Shown here: in pieces, positions 1 to 8,363 of the stretch
Position numbering within the stretch: the stretch's first letter is position 1
Layout: each line of letters opens with the position of its first letter
NCBI GenBank assembly: GCA_041397625.1
Contig: JAWKWH010000001.1
Coordinates: forward strand, 1,116,001 to 1,180,000
DNA: 64,000 bases
Reading direction: 5' to 3'
Source of the DNA: JAWKWH01 sp041397625
GTDB lineage: Bacteria; Pseudomonadota; Alphaproteobacteria; Rhizobiales; Rhizobiaceae
The notes under the pieces: model-generated
What the model saw: only the letters and a program-made list of their open reading frames with translations
Databases searched by the model: none
Told to the model about the DNA's origin: nothing
Program-made: the position numbers and the translations under genes

Positions 1-1347
1 GGGCATCTCCACGGGGGTCAGATTGTAATTGTTGACCCAGCAGGTGCCTGCCTTGATCGCGCCGATCACCCGGTGCGCACGGGCGAGGTCGGTGGAGAAG
101 ACGCCGGCGGAAAGGCCGAATTCCGTGTCGTTGGCGCGGGCTACCACCTCGTCCTCGTTGTCGAAGCCGAGCACCGCCATCACCGGCCCGAAGATCTCCT
201 CGCGGGCGATGGTCATGTCGTCGCCGACATCGGTGAATATGGTCGGCTCGACGAAACAGCCACCCTCGAAACCCTGAAGTTTCGGTACGCCGCCGCCATG
301 GTGCAGCGTTGCGCCCTCGGCCTTCCCCGTTTCGATGTAGCCCATCACCTTCTCGTGCTGAGCGCGACTGACAAGCGGCCCCATCTGTGTTTCCGGATCG
401 AGCGGGTCGCCGATGCGGATTGCCTTGGTGCGCGCCGTCAGCCGGTCGAGGAACGGTGCCAATATGTCGTTCTGCACGAATACGCGGGTGCCGTTGGAGC
501 AGACCTGGCCGGTGGAATAGAAGTTGGCCATCATGGCGCCGCCGACGGCATTGTCGAGCTGCGCGTCATTGAAAATCACCAGCGGTGATTTGCCGCCCAG
601 TTCCATCGTCGCGTGCTTCATCTGGCCGCCGGCCATCGCCAGCACCTTGCGCCCGGTCGGTACCGAGCCGGTGAGCGACACCTTGGCGACGTCGGCATGA
701 CCGGCCAGCGCCGCGCCGACATCGCCGAAACCCTGGACGACGTTGAACAGGCCGTCAGGCAGGCCCGCCTCACTGTAGATCTCGGCCAACATCAAAGCGC
801 TGAGCGGTGTCGTCTCCGACGGTTTGAAGATCATCGCATTGCCCATGGCCAGCGCCGGCGCCGATTTCCAGCCGGCGCCCTGGATCGGGTAGTTCCACGC
901 GCCAATGCCGACGCAGACGCCGAGCGCCTCGCGGCGGGTATAGGCGAAGGCGCCGCCAAGCTCGATGTGGTCGCCATGATAGGCGGCGACCGCACCGCCG
1001 AAATATTCGATCGCCTCGGCCGCCGACAGCGCGTCGGACACCAGGGTTTCCTGGATGGCGCGGCCGGTATCGAGCGTTTCGATGCGGGCGATTTCCTCGT
1101 TGTGCGCAACCACCATGTCGGCGGCGCGGCGCAGGATACGGCCGCGCTCGACCGGTTTCAGCCGTTCCCACTGGCCTTGTGCTGCCTTCGCGGACGCGAC
1201 CGCTTCCTCGACCAGCGCCGGCGTCGCCGCGTGGAGCCTGGCGATCACCTCACCCGTTGCCGGATAGATCACCTCCATCGGCCGCCCGGCTTCGTCTTCG
1301 ACAAAGCGGCCGTTGATGAAATGCGAAGCTTTGGGTTGGGCGTTCAT
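1..1347 (-). CDS. betB: Betaine aldehyde dehydrogenase BetB (3' end cut by window edge)
   Basis: NAD(P)-dependent oxidation of betaine aldehyde to glycine betaine, the second step after BetA. The visible 449 residues start at an ATG (1345-1347) preceded by CAGGAG. They carry the aldehyde dehydrogenase hallmarks: the WNYPIQ segment of the cofactor fold, the catalytic-glutamate motif MELGGKSP and the catalytic-cysteine motif GQVCSNGTRVFV, then EEIFGPV near the visible end. The family is about 485-490 residues, so only a few dozen C-terminal residues are missing. It lies 33 nt downstream of betA on the same strand and is the last visible gene of the choline operon. The residues and the operon context make the substrate assignment firm, although ALDH specificity in general is hard to read from sequence. 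Confidence 0.93.
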   Translation of the reverse strand, partial: MNAQPKASHFINGRFVEDEAGRPMEVIYPATGEVIARLHAATPALVEEAVASAKAAQGQWERLKPVERGRILRRAADMVVAHNEEIARIETLDTGRAIQETLVSDALSAAEAIEYFGGAVAAYHGDHIELGGAFAYTRREALGVCVGIGAWNYPIQGAGWKSAPALAMGNAMIFKPSETTPLSALMLAEIYSEAGLPDGLFNVVQGFGDVGAALAGHADVAKVSLTGSVPTGRKVLAMAGGQMKHATMELGGKSPLVIFNDAQLDNAVGGAMMANFYSTGQVCSNGTRVFVQNDILAPFLDRLTARTKAIRIGDPLDPETQMGPLVSRAQHEKVMGYIETGKAEGATLHHGGGVPKLQGFEGGCFVEPTIFTDVGDDMTIAREEIFGPVMAVLGFDNEDEVVARANDTEFGLSAGVFSTDLARAHRVIGAIKAGTCWVNNYNLTPVEMP

Positions 1348-1380
1348 GTGCTGCTCCTGAAAAAAGGTATCGGGATCGCA

Positions 1381-3033
1381 TCACCGGTCGCTGGTTTCCC
1401 AGCGCGGGTTGATCCAGGGTTCGAGGTTGGATGGGCCGAGCATCGGCCGGCCGAGAATGTGATCGGCCGCCTTCTCGCCGGTCATGATCGACGGTGCGTT
1501 GAGGTTACCGTTGGTGATGCGCGGGAAGATGGAGGAATCGGCGACGCGCAATCCCTCCACTCCGATGACACGGCATTCCGGATCGACGACCGCCATCGGA
1601 TCGTCGCCGGCGCCGATGCGGCAGGTACCGCAGGGGTGATAGGCGCTTTCGGCATGTTCGCGGATGAAGCCGTCAAGATCGTCGTCCGATTGTACTTCGG
1701 TGCCAGGCGACAATTCCATGCCGCGATAGCGGTCGAAGGCGGGCTGGGCAAACAGTTCGCGGACCAAGCGGATCGAGTGCCGGAACTCGGTCCAGTCGTC
1801 GGGATCGCTCATATAGTTGAAGCGGATCACCGGCTTGTCGGCCGGATCGGGCGAACGCAAGGTGACGCTGCCGCGCGACTTTGAACGCATCGGCCCGACA
1901 TGCGCCTGAAAACCGTGACCCTTGGCCGCCGCCCTGCCGTCGTAGCGAACCGCCGCCGGCAGGAAATGGAACTGGATGTCCGGGTATTCGATACCGGCGG
2001 CCGAGCGGACGAAGCCGCAGGATTCGAAGTGGTTGGTCGCGCCCAGTCCGCTTTTGAACAACAGCCACCGGATACCGATCAGCCCTTTGGAGACCAGGTC
2101 GAGATGCGCGTTCAGCGAAATCGGCTGCACGCATGCCTGTTGTACATAAACCTCCAGATGGTCCTGCAGGTTGGCGCCGACGCCGGGTCGGTCGGCGATC
2201 ACCTCGATGCCGTGACGGGAGAGCTCCTCGCCCGGGCCGATGCCCGAGAGCTTGAGCAGTTTCGGCGAGTTGATCGACGAGGCGGCGAGGATCACCTCGC
2301 GCCGCGCCGTGATCACCGACACCGCACCGCCGGTGCCGATCTCGACGCCGGTGGCGCGGTGATTCTCGATGACAACGCGCCGGGCGAACCCTTTGACAAG
2401 GCTGACGTTCTTGCGGGCCAGCGCGCGGCGCAGATAGGCGTTCGCGGTCGACCAGCGCCGGCCGTTGTGGATGGTCTGTTCGAAGGGGCCGAACCCCTCC
2501 TGCTTTTCGCCGTTGTAATCGTCGGTGCGCTCGAAACCGGCCTGCGCGCCGGCTTCGATGAAGGCGTCGTAAAGCGGGTTCTCGCGCTTGCCGCGGCCGA
2601 CATGCAGCGGCCCGTCCTTACCCCGCCATGCGGGATCACCGAAGGCGGCGCTCTCCATGCGCTTGAAATAGGGAAGCACGTCGGCGAACGACCAGCCGTG
2701 CGCGCCCTGTTCGGCCCAGTGGTCGAAATCGCGTGCGTGGCCGCGCACATAGACCATGCCGTTGATCGACGACGAACCGCCGAGCACCTTGCCGCGCGGC
2801 GTCGCCATGCGGCGGTTGTTGAGATTGGGTTCCGGCTCCGATTCGAAACCCCAGTCGTAGAGGCTGAGATTCATCGGGATGGAGAACGCCGACGGCATCT
2901 GGATCAACGGTCCGATATCGGTGCCGCCGAACTCGATGACGATCACCGAATGACGGCCGTCTTCCGAAAGACGATCGGCGAGGGCGCCGCCGGCCGAGCC
3001 GGAACCGACGATGATGAAATCCGCTTCATGCAT
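1381..3033 (-). CDS. betA: Choline dehydrogenase BetA (GMC oxidoreductase)
   Basis: FAD-dependent, membrane-associated oxidation of choline to betaine aldehyde. The product is 550 residues, the usual family length. The N terminus holds the dinucleotide-binding motif FIIVGSGSAGG; GMC signatures follow at PRGKVLGGSSSINGMVYVRG and in the ASSINSPKLLKLSGIGP segment. The C-terminal active-site region carries HPCGTCRIG and NGNLNAPSIM. An upstream in-frame codon would add 12 residues, but ATG 3033 gives the typical BetA N terminus. That ATG sits inside the end of the preceding dehydratase gene (ATGCATGA, 8-nt overlap), which indicates translational coupling in the betC-GST-dehydratase-betA-betB operon. 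Confidence 0.93.
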   Translation of the reverse strand: MHEADFIIVGSGSAGGALADRLSEDGRHSVIVIEFGGTDIGPLIQMPSAFSIPMNLSLYDWGFESEPEPNLNNRRMATPRGKVLGGSSSINGMVYVRGHARDFDHWAEQGAHGWSFADVLPYFKRMESAAFGDPAWRGKDGPLHVGRGKRENPLYDAFIEAGAQAGFERTDDYNGEKQEGFGPFEQTIHNGRRWSTANAYLRRALARKNVSLVKGFARRVVIENHRATGVEIGTGGAVSVITARREVILAASSINSPKLLKLSGIGPGEELSRHGIEVIADRPGVGANLQDHLEVYVQQACVQPISLNAHLDLVSKGLIGIRWLLFKSGLGATNHFESCGFVRSAAGIEYPDIQFHFLPAAVRYDGRAAAKGHGFQAHVGPMRSKSRGSVTLRSPDPADKPVIRFNYMSDPDDWTEFRHSIRLVRELFAQPAFDRYRGMELSPGTEVQSDDDLDGFIREHAESAYHPCGTCRIGAGDDPMAVVDPECRVIGVEGLRVADSSIFPRITNGNLNAPSIMTGEKAADHILGRPMLGPSNLEPWINPRWETSDR

Positions 3034-4024
3034 TGGATACGTGCCCCACGAAATCGGCGAGCGAAACATTGCCGCCGGTGGCGACGATCAGCACAGTCTT
3101 GCCGGCGACGTCGAGCCTGCCGTCGAGCAGCGCGGCGATGCCGGCGGCACCCGACGGTTCGAGCACGAGCTTGAGCCTTTCGAAGGCGAAGCGCATTGCC
3201 CGGCGTACCGATCCGTCGCTGACCGACAGGCCGGTGACACCGGCCTTGCTGACGGCAGCGAAGGGTGCCCTGCCGGGTGCGCGCGCCATCAGTCCGTCGC
3301 AGATCGAACGGGGCCCGACCGGCATGACCGCGATCTCGCCTCGATCGAGAGAAGTTCCCATGCCGGCATAGGCCTCCGGCTCGACGCCGATGACCTGCGC
3401 GTGCGGAGCCAGATAGTGGAAGGCCAGCGCCACGCCACCGATCAGCCCGCCGCCGCCGACGGGGCACAAGACCAGGTCGGGCGCGGCGGCTCCGGCATCC
3501 GCCAACTGCTCCAGCGCTTCCAGTCCGGCGCCGGCCTGCCCGGTCACCACTTCCATGTCGTCGAAAGGATGCAGCAGGGTCAGGCCCTGTTCCGAAGCGA
3601 TGGAGGCGGCAAGTTCAGCCGCCGCGTCCTCGCGACCGCGCTCGCCGTGATCCGACAGCACCACCGTGGCGCCGTAGCCGCGGGTTGCCTCGCGCTTGGC
3701 TTCGGGGGCGTCGATGGGCATGACGATCGTGACCGGCACGCCGAGTGCCTTGCCGGCCGCCGCCAGCCCCTGGGCAAAATTGCCGGAGGAGAAGGCGACC
3801 ACACCGCGCGCTGCCTCGTCGGCGGAAAGCTGCGTCAACCGCCAGTAGGCGCCACGAATCTTGAACGAGCCGGCCCATTGCAGCGATTCCGGCTTGACGA
3901 AAACCCGCTTCGCGCCGGCCTCGGCGGCCAGTGCCGCCGATTCCAGGAGCGGCGTAGTCTGCGTCGCGCCCGCGGTCACCGCATAGGCGCGCTTCAGATC
4001 GTCGAGTCGCGGAACCTGCATCAT
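3026..4024 (-). CDS. PLP-dependent threonine/serine dehydratase-like enzyme
   Basis: A 332-residue fold-type II pyridoxal-phosphate enzyme of the threonine dehydratase / serine racemase group. The PLP lysine lies in GSFKIRGAY (about residue 55), the substrate loop is SSGNFAQG, and the phosphate-binding glycine loop is PVGGGGLIGG. There is no C-terminal ACT regulatory domain, so it resembles the short catabolic type rather than biosynthetic IlvA. Its start overlaps the GST stop by 4 nt (ATGA) and its end overlaps betA by 8 nt, so it is embedded in the choline operon. Inference: it may deaminate serine or threonine formed when betaine is degraded via glycine. A EutB-like or racemase role is equally possible; substrate is unknown. 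Confidence 0.82.
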   Translation of the reverse strand: MMQVPRLDDLKRAYAVTAGATQTTPLLESAALAAEAGAKRVFVKPESLQWAGSFKIRGAYWRLTQLSADEAARGVVAFSSGNFAQGLAAAGKALGVPVTIVMPIDAPEAKREATRGYGATVVLSDHGERGREDAAAELAASIASEQGLTLLHPFDDMEVVTGQAGAGLEALEQLADAGAAAPDLVLCPVGGGGLIGGVALAFHYLAPHAQVIGVEPEAYAGMGTSLDRGEIAVMPVGPRSICDGLMARAPGRAPFAAVSKAGVTGLSVSDGSVRRAMRFAFERLKLVLEPSGAAGIAALLDGRLDVAGKTVLIVATGGNVSLADFVGHVSNA

Positions 4025-4656
4025 TTGGCGCGCAGCTCTTCGTAGGAAACCATCACGTGTTTGGCGAAGGTCGGACGTTGGCCGAGCCGCTGGTAATAGG
4101 CATCGAGATTGGGCGTCGGTTCGCGCCGGATCGGCAGCGTCGCATAGCGATAGAGCTGATGGGCGAAGATGATGTCGGCGAATGTGAAATCCTCTCCGGC
4201 GAGGAACGGGCCGTCGCCGATGCGAGCGTCGGCAATTGCCGCCACGCGGGCAAGCTGCGTCTCGGCTGCCTCGATCGCCGCGGCATTGCGGTTGGCCTCG
4301 CGCGTGAAGACAAGCTGGAAAAACAACGGCATGATCGCCGTGACGAAGGTGGTCTTGGTCCATTCGGCCCACATGTCGAGTTTCGCCCGCCGGGCCGGAT
4401 CCTCCGGCCAGAACGGCTCCGATCCGTAACGGGCGCCGAGATAGCGCAGGATCGCCGCGCTCTCGAACATGGTCAGGTCGCCGTCCTGCAAAACCGGAAC
4501 CAGGCCGTTTGGATTCATCGCCAGATATTCCGGCGTGCTGTTGCCGCCATAGGGACCGCCGACATCGATGCGCCGGTGTTTCAGTCCCAGTTCGGCGATC
4601 GTCCACATGACGATCTGGACGTTGGTGGAGGACGCCCGGCCATGCACGGTGATCAT
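4021..4656 (-). CDS. Glutathione S-transferase family protein
   Basis: A 211-residue cytosolic GST. The N-terminal thioredoxin-like domain has an early serine (about S10, in GRASSTN), the cis-proline segment GLVPVLQDGD and the glutathione-binding ESAAILRYLG. The all-alpha C-terminal domain contains the GDGPFLAGEDFTFADI capping motif typical of bacterial GSTs. The start is ATG 4656, one base after the betC stop (TGAGATG), with GGGGAG just upstream inside betC. The gene therefore lies inside the choline operon between betC and the PLP enzyme. Its conjugated substrate cannot be read from sequence. A role in protecting against reactive aldehyde intermediates is only an inference from position. 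Confidence 0.85.
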   Translation of the reverse strand: MITVHGRASSTNVQIVMWTIAELGLKHRRIDVGGPYGGNSTPEYLAMNPNGLVPVLQDGDLTMFESAAILRYLGARYGSEPFWPEDPARRAKLDMWAEWTKTTFVTAIMPLFFQLVFTREANRNAAAIEAAETQLARVAAIADARIGDGPFLAGEDFTFADIIFAHQLYRYATLPIRREPTPNLDAYYQRLGQRPTFAKHVMVSYEELRAK

Positions 4657-4657
4657 C

Positions 4658-6190
4658 TCATTCTCCCCTCGGAAAGCGATTGCGCTCCTCAAGCACGTTG
4701 AGGTCCATATGATTGCGCATGTAGCGCTCGGAGGCCTTCTGCAGCGGTTCGAAATCCCACGGATAGTAGGTGCCGTTGCGCAGCGCCGGATAGACGACCC
4801 AGCGCCGTGCCTGGCTCTCGCGCACATCCGCGTCGAACGCCGCCATGTCCCAGCGCTCGCGCACCCGCGCCATGAACCGCCCGACCGTATCGGCAAGGGC
4901 GGGGTCTTCGGCAAGATTGGTCAACTCGTCCGGGTCGTCGTCGAGATTGAACAGTTGCGGCGGATCGAGCTCGCAATGCACGAACTTGAAGGCGCCGTCG
5001 CGGATCGCCACCAAGGGTGCGTAGGAGCCTTCCGCAGCGTATTCCATCAGCACCGGGCTCGTCCGCGCCGCGCCGCCGGCAAGCGGCAGCAGGCTTTCGC
5101 CGTCCGTCCACGGCGAAATCGCCGCCATGTCGGCGCCGGCGATGTCACAAAGCGTCGGAAGGATATCGAGGTTGGAGACCGGCGCCTCGATCGTACCCGG
5201 CCTGATGCCCGGTCCGGCGATCATCAGCGGTACGCGCGCCGAACCTTCGAAGAACGACATCTTGAACCACAGGCCGCGCTCGCCGAGCATGTCGCCGTGA
5301 TCGGAGCAGAACAGGATCACCGTGTCTTCGAGCATGCGCGTGGTTTGCAGCACGTCGAGCAGTTCGCCGATCTTGTCGTCGAGATAGGTGATGTTGGCGA
5401 AATAGGCCCGGCGCGAGCGGCGGACGCTGTCGGCGCCGATATCGAACTGTGTGTAGTCGCAGGCCTCCAACAGCCGCTGCGAGTGCGGATCGTGGCGGTC
5501 GAAGGCGATAGCCGGCATTTTCGGTTCAAGCGCGGCGCAGTCCTCGTAGAGGTCCCAGTATTTGCGCCGCGCAACGTACGGATCGTGGGGATGGGTGAAC
5601 GACACGGTCAGGCACCACGGCTTGCGGTCGTCGTCGTCCGACCGGCGCGCCAACTGGTAGAGCTTCTGCACGCCATGGAAGGCGACTTCGTCGTCGTACT
5701 CCATCTGGTTGGAAATCTCGGCCACGCCGGCGCCGGTGACGGAACCGAGATTGTGGTACCACCAGTCGATGCGCTCGCCGGGCTTGCGGTAGTCCGGCGT
5801 CCAGCCGAAATCGGCCGGATAGATGTCAGTGGTCAGCCGCTCCTCGAACCCGTGCAACTGGTCCGGCCCGACGAAGTGCATCTTGCCCGACAGGCAGGTG
5901 TGGTAACCGGCCGAACGCAGGTGGTGGGCGAATGTGGGTATCGCCGAAGCAAACTCGGCGGCGTTGTCGTAAACCCCGGTGCGCGACGGCAGTTGCCCGC
6001 TCATGAACGAAGCGCGGCCCGGCGCACAAAGCGGCGAAGCGGTGTAGTTGTTGGCAAAACGCGCCGAGCGTTCGGCCAGCGCCCGCAGATGCGGTACATG
6101 CAGAAAGTCGGCCGGCCCGTCCGGAAACAGCGTACCGTTGAGTTGGTCGACCATGACGATCAGGAAGTTGGGCTTGCGGTTCATTCGCAC
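4658..6190 (-). CDS. betC: Choline sulfatase BetC
   Basis: Hydrolyses choline-O-sulfate to choline and sulfate, feeding BetA and BetB. The protein has 510 residues. The type I sulfatase signature CAPGR (Cys55, expected to be converted to formylglycine) lies in SPLCAPGRASFMSG. Metal-binding acidic residues are at VMVDQLNG near the N terminus and in FCSDHGDMLGERG in the second half. No signal peptide is visible, in line with the cytoplasmic Sinorhizobium enzyme. It is the promoter-proximal gene of the minus-strand operon. An alternative start two codons in (MNRKP) is possible. The expected organisation in rhizobia is betICBA; here no betI precedes it within the window. Confidence 0.93.
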   Translation of the reverse strand: MRMNRKPNFLIVMVDQLNGTLFPDGPADFLHVPHLRALAERSARFANNYTASPLCAPGRASFMSGQLPSRTGVYDNAAEFASAIPTFAHHLRSAGYHTCLSGKMHFVGPDQLHGFEERLTTDIYPADFGWTPDYRKPGERIDWWYHNLGSVTGAGVAEISNQMEYDDEVAFHGVQKLYQLARRSDDDDRKPWCLTVSFTHPHDPYVARRKYWDLYEDCAALEPKMPAIAFDRHDPHSQRLLEACDYTQFDIGADSVRRSRRAYFANITYLDDKIGELLDVLQTTRMLEDTVILFCSDHGDMLGERGLWFKMSFFEGSARVPLMIAGPGIRPGTIEAPVSNLDILPTLCDIAGADMAAISPWTDGESLLPLAGGAARTSPVLMEYAAEGSYAPLVAIRDGAFKFVHCELDPPQLFNLDDDPDELTNLAEDPALADTVGRFMARVRERWDMAAFDADVRESQARRWVVYPALRNGTYYPWDFEPLQKASERYMRNHMDLNVLEERNRFPRGE

Positions 6191-6240
6191 CTCGTTGCTG
6201 CTGCCCGGCGCGGGCCGCAGTCACGATACCCTATTTTTTG

Positions 6241-6256
6241 TTGAACGTGCATTCAA
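6241..6256. promoter_or_regulatory. Candidate BetI operator upstream of betC
   Basis: An imperfect palindrome TTGAACGTGCATTCAA lies about 50 nt upstream of the betC start. It resembles the TTGAACGTTCAA-type sites known for the TetR-family repressor BetI of choline operons. Six of eight half-site positions are symmetric. The site fits choline-inducible control of the bet operon. The repressor gene itself is not in this window, so the pairing is an inference. Confidence 0.5.
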
Positions 6257-6359
6257 TGAAAATCGCGCCGCCGATCGCTGAAAATACGACCAAATCATGG
6301 GTTATGCCGGCGCGCGGGAAAGCCTATATGGAAGCTGACCCGGATCACAGGAGACCGTC

Positions 6360-7526
6360 ATGACCGCATGTATCGTCGGCTGGGCGCATTCACCCTTTGG
6401 CAGGCTGGAAGGCGAAACCGTCGAAAGCCTGATCGTTGGCGTGGCGAGCCAGGCGCTGGACCATGCCGGCATCGGCCCCGACGATGTCGACGAGATCGTG
6501 CTCGGCCATTTTAATGCCGGCTTCTCGGCCCAGGATTTCACCGCCAGCCTGGTGTTGCAGACCGACGACCGGATGCGCTTCAAGCCGGCGACCAGGGTGG
6601 AGAATGCCTGCGCCACCGGGTCGGCCGCGGTGCGCCAGGGCATCCGCGCCATCGAGGCAAGGGCGTCGCGTGTTGTGCTGGTGGTCGGCGTCGAGCAGAT
6701 GACGACGACGCCCGGACCGGAGATCGGCAAGAACCTGCTGAGAGCCTCCTACCTGCCGGAGGACGGCGATATTCCCGGAGGCTTCGCCGGCGTGTTCGGC
6801 AAGATCGCGCAGGCCTATTTCCAGCGCCATGGCGACCAGTCGGATGCACTCGCCGCGATTGCCGCCAAGAACCACAAGAACGGCGTCGAGAACCCGTACG
6901 CGCAGATGCGCAAGGATCTGGGCTATGATTTCTGCCGGCAGGAAAGCGACAAGAACCCGTTCGTCGCCGGACCGCTGAAACGAACCGACTGCTCGCTTGT
7001 TTCCGACGGCGCGGCCGCGATCGTGCTGGCCGACACCGGGACGGCGCTTTCCATGCGCCGGGCGGTCGCCTTCCGCGCCAACCAACATGTGCAGGACTTC
7101 CTGCCGATGTCGAAGCGCGACATCCTGTTGTTCGAGGGCTGCGAGCACGCCTGGGACCGGGCGTTGAAACAGGCCGGTGTGACGCTGGACGATCTATCCT
7201 TCGTCGAGACCCACGACTGCTTCACCATCGCCGAACTGATCGAGTACGAGGCAATGGGGCTCGCCAGGCGCGGCGAGGGCGCCAGGGTGGCGCTCGACGG
7301 CGTGACGGCCAAGGATGGCAGGCTGCCGGTTAATCCTTCCGGCGGCCTGAAAGCCAAGGGTCATCCGATCGGCGCCACCGGCGTGTCGATGCACGCGCTC
7401 ACCGCGATGCAACTGACCGGCGAGGCCGGCGGCATCCAGGTTGACGGCGCCAGGCTCGGCGGCATCTTCAACATGGGCGGCGCGGCGGTCGCCAACTACG
7501 TCTCGATCCTCGAACGGATCAAGTAG
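6360..7526 (+). CDS. Thiolase family protein (SCP-x-like acetyl-CoA acyltransferase)
   Basis: A 388-residue thiolase of the sterol-carrier-protein-x-like branch. The nucleophilic cysteine is in ENACATGSAAV (C84), the HDCF motif typical of SCP-x thiolases is in VETHDCFTIAE, and the conserved NPSGGLKAKGHPIGATG loop is near the C terminus. The usual second cysteine of biosynthetic thiolases (CxG) is replaced by NMGG, again as in the SCP-x group. It starts at ATG 6360 behind CAGGAGACC, diverges from betC and converges on the DUF3750 gene with a 3-nt gap. It probably cleaves a 3-ketoacyl-CoA in fatty-acid or branched side-chain degradation; the substrate is unassigned. Confidence 0.87.
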   Translation: MTACIVGWAHSPFGRLEGETVESLIVGVASQALDHAGIGPDDVDEIVLGHFNAGFSAQDFTASLVLQTDDRMRFKPATRVENACATGSAAVRQGIRAIEARASRVVLVVGVEQMTTTPGPEIGKNLLRASYLPEDGDIPGGFAGVFGKIAQAYFQRHGDQSDALAAIAAKNHKNGVENPYAQMRKDLGYDFCRQESDKNPFVAGPLKRTDCSLVSDGAAAIVLADTGTALSMRRAVAFRANQHVQDFLPMSKRDILLFEGCEHAWDRALKQAGVTLDDLSFVETHDCFTIAELIEYEAMGLARRGEGARVALDGVTAKDGRLPVNPSGGLKAKGHPIGATGVSMHALTAMQLTGEAGGIQVDGARLGGIFNMGGAAVANYVSILERIK

Positions 7527-7529
7527 GCG

Positions 7530-8276
7530 CTAAGCCGGCGGCAAGCCGATGCGACCGTAAGCGGGTATCTTCAGCGCCGGCCGGGTGAAATCGAATCCGG
7601 CCACCAGGCCGAGCAGGTGAACCTCGAAGCCGGAGCGCAGGCCGGCGGCGAAACCGACAAGGCCGGCGATCGTGGCGTGGATGTCGGCATGGTCGCGATC
7701 GATCGTCAGCGAGGCGAAACCGGGCGCGAAATCGCGCCCGACCGCATTGGGCGGCATGCGCGCGTCCATCTCCGGGATGGCGTGCAGCACGTATGCGATG
7801 AAACTGTTCGAGTTCGGCCCGGGCCAGATCCGGTAATCGCCGCGATGGGAATAGGGGTAGGCGGCGATCGCGGCCTCCGCCTTGGCGACCAGCGGGCGTG
7901 CGGCATCTCCGGCCACCCTGGCGATGATCCGCGGCGTGTTGGAATACCAGCGCCCGTCGGCGGCATAGGCGTTCTTGCGCACCGGCAGGCCCCAGCCGAC
8001 CTTGTCATAGCGGTCGTAACCGGCGCCGTCTCCGCGCTTGATCACCAGCCAGCAATGTACCGAGAACGCACCCTTCAGGCCCCCGGTGCGCGCGGCCATC
8101 AGGAAGATGGCCGGCCCGTCGACCTCGCTTGCCGGCGGCAGGACGCTGCTGGAGCTCCAGTCGGCCGAGCGCCACGACGACGGCCGGTCGATGCTCGCCC
8201 ACCAGGCTGCCGTGCCGGCAGCCGGCAGCAGGAACAGAAAAGCAAAGACGGCGATTGCAAACTTGACGAGGCGCAA
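7530..8276 (-). CDS. DUF3750 family protein, membrane-anchored
   Basis: About 248 residues. There is no in-frame ATG near the natural start, so TTG 8274-8276 is proposed because it places a clean N-terminal hydrophobic segment (FAIAVFAFLFLLPAAG) right after two positive charges. The remainder matches the DUF3750 pattern: FLMAARTGGLKGAFSVHCW, then YRIWPGPNSNSFIAYVL and PPNAVGRDF. The hydrophobic stretch is a signal peptide or anchor, so the body is expected in the periplasm. No catalytic function is known for the family. The gene faces the asparaginase gene across an 87-nt divergent gap and converges on the thiolase. Confidence 0.75.
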   Translation of the reverse strand: MRLVKFAIAVFAFLFLLPAAGTAAWWASIDRPSSWRSADWSSSSVLPPASEVDGPAIFLMAARTGGLKGAFSVHCWLVIKRGDGAGYDRYDKVGWGLPVRKNAYAADGRWYSNTPRIIARVAGDAARPLVAKAEAAIAAYPYSHRGDYRIWPGPNSNSFIAYVLHAIPEMDARMPPNAVGRDFAPGFASLTIDRDHADIHATIAGLVGFAAGLRSGFEVHLLGLVAGFDFTRPALKIPAYGRIGLPPA

Positions 8277-8363
8277 GAACGTATTTCCGTTGACTGTCTG
8301 CCGGCAGGTTGTATTGCCGAGGGCTGTTGCGCAACATTTTGGTCTGCAAATTTTGGTGATCGA

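Noticed and set aside
613..1884. 423-residue plus-strand frame at the left edge
   Set aside because: Antisense to betB and betA, whose cofactor and catalytic motifs are intact on the minus strand.
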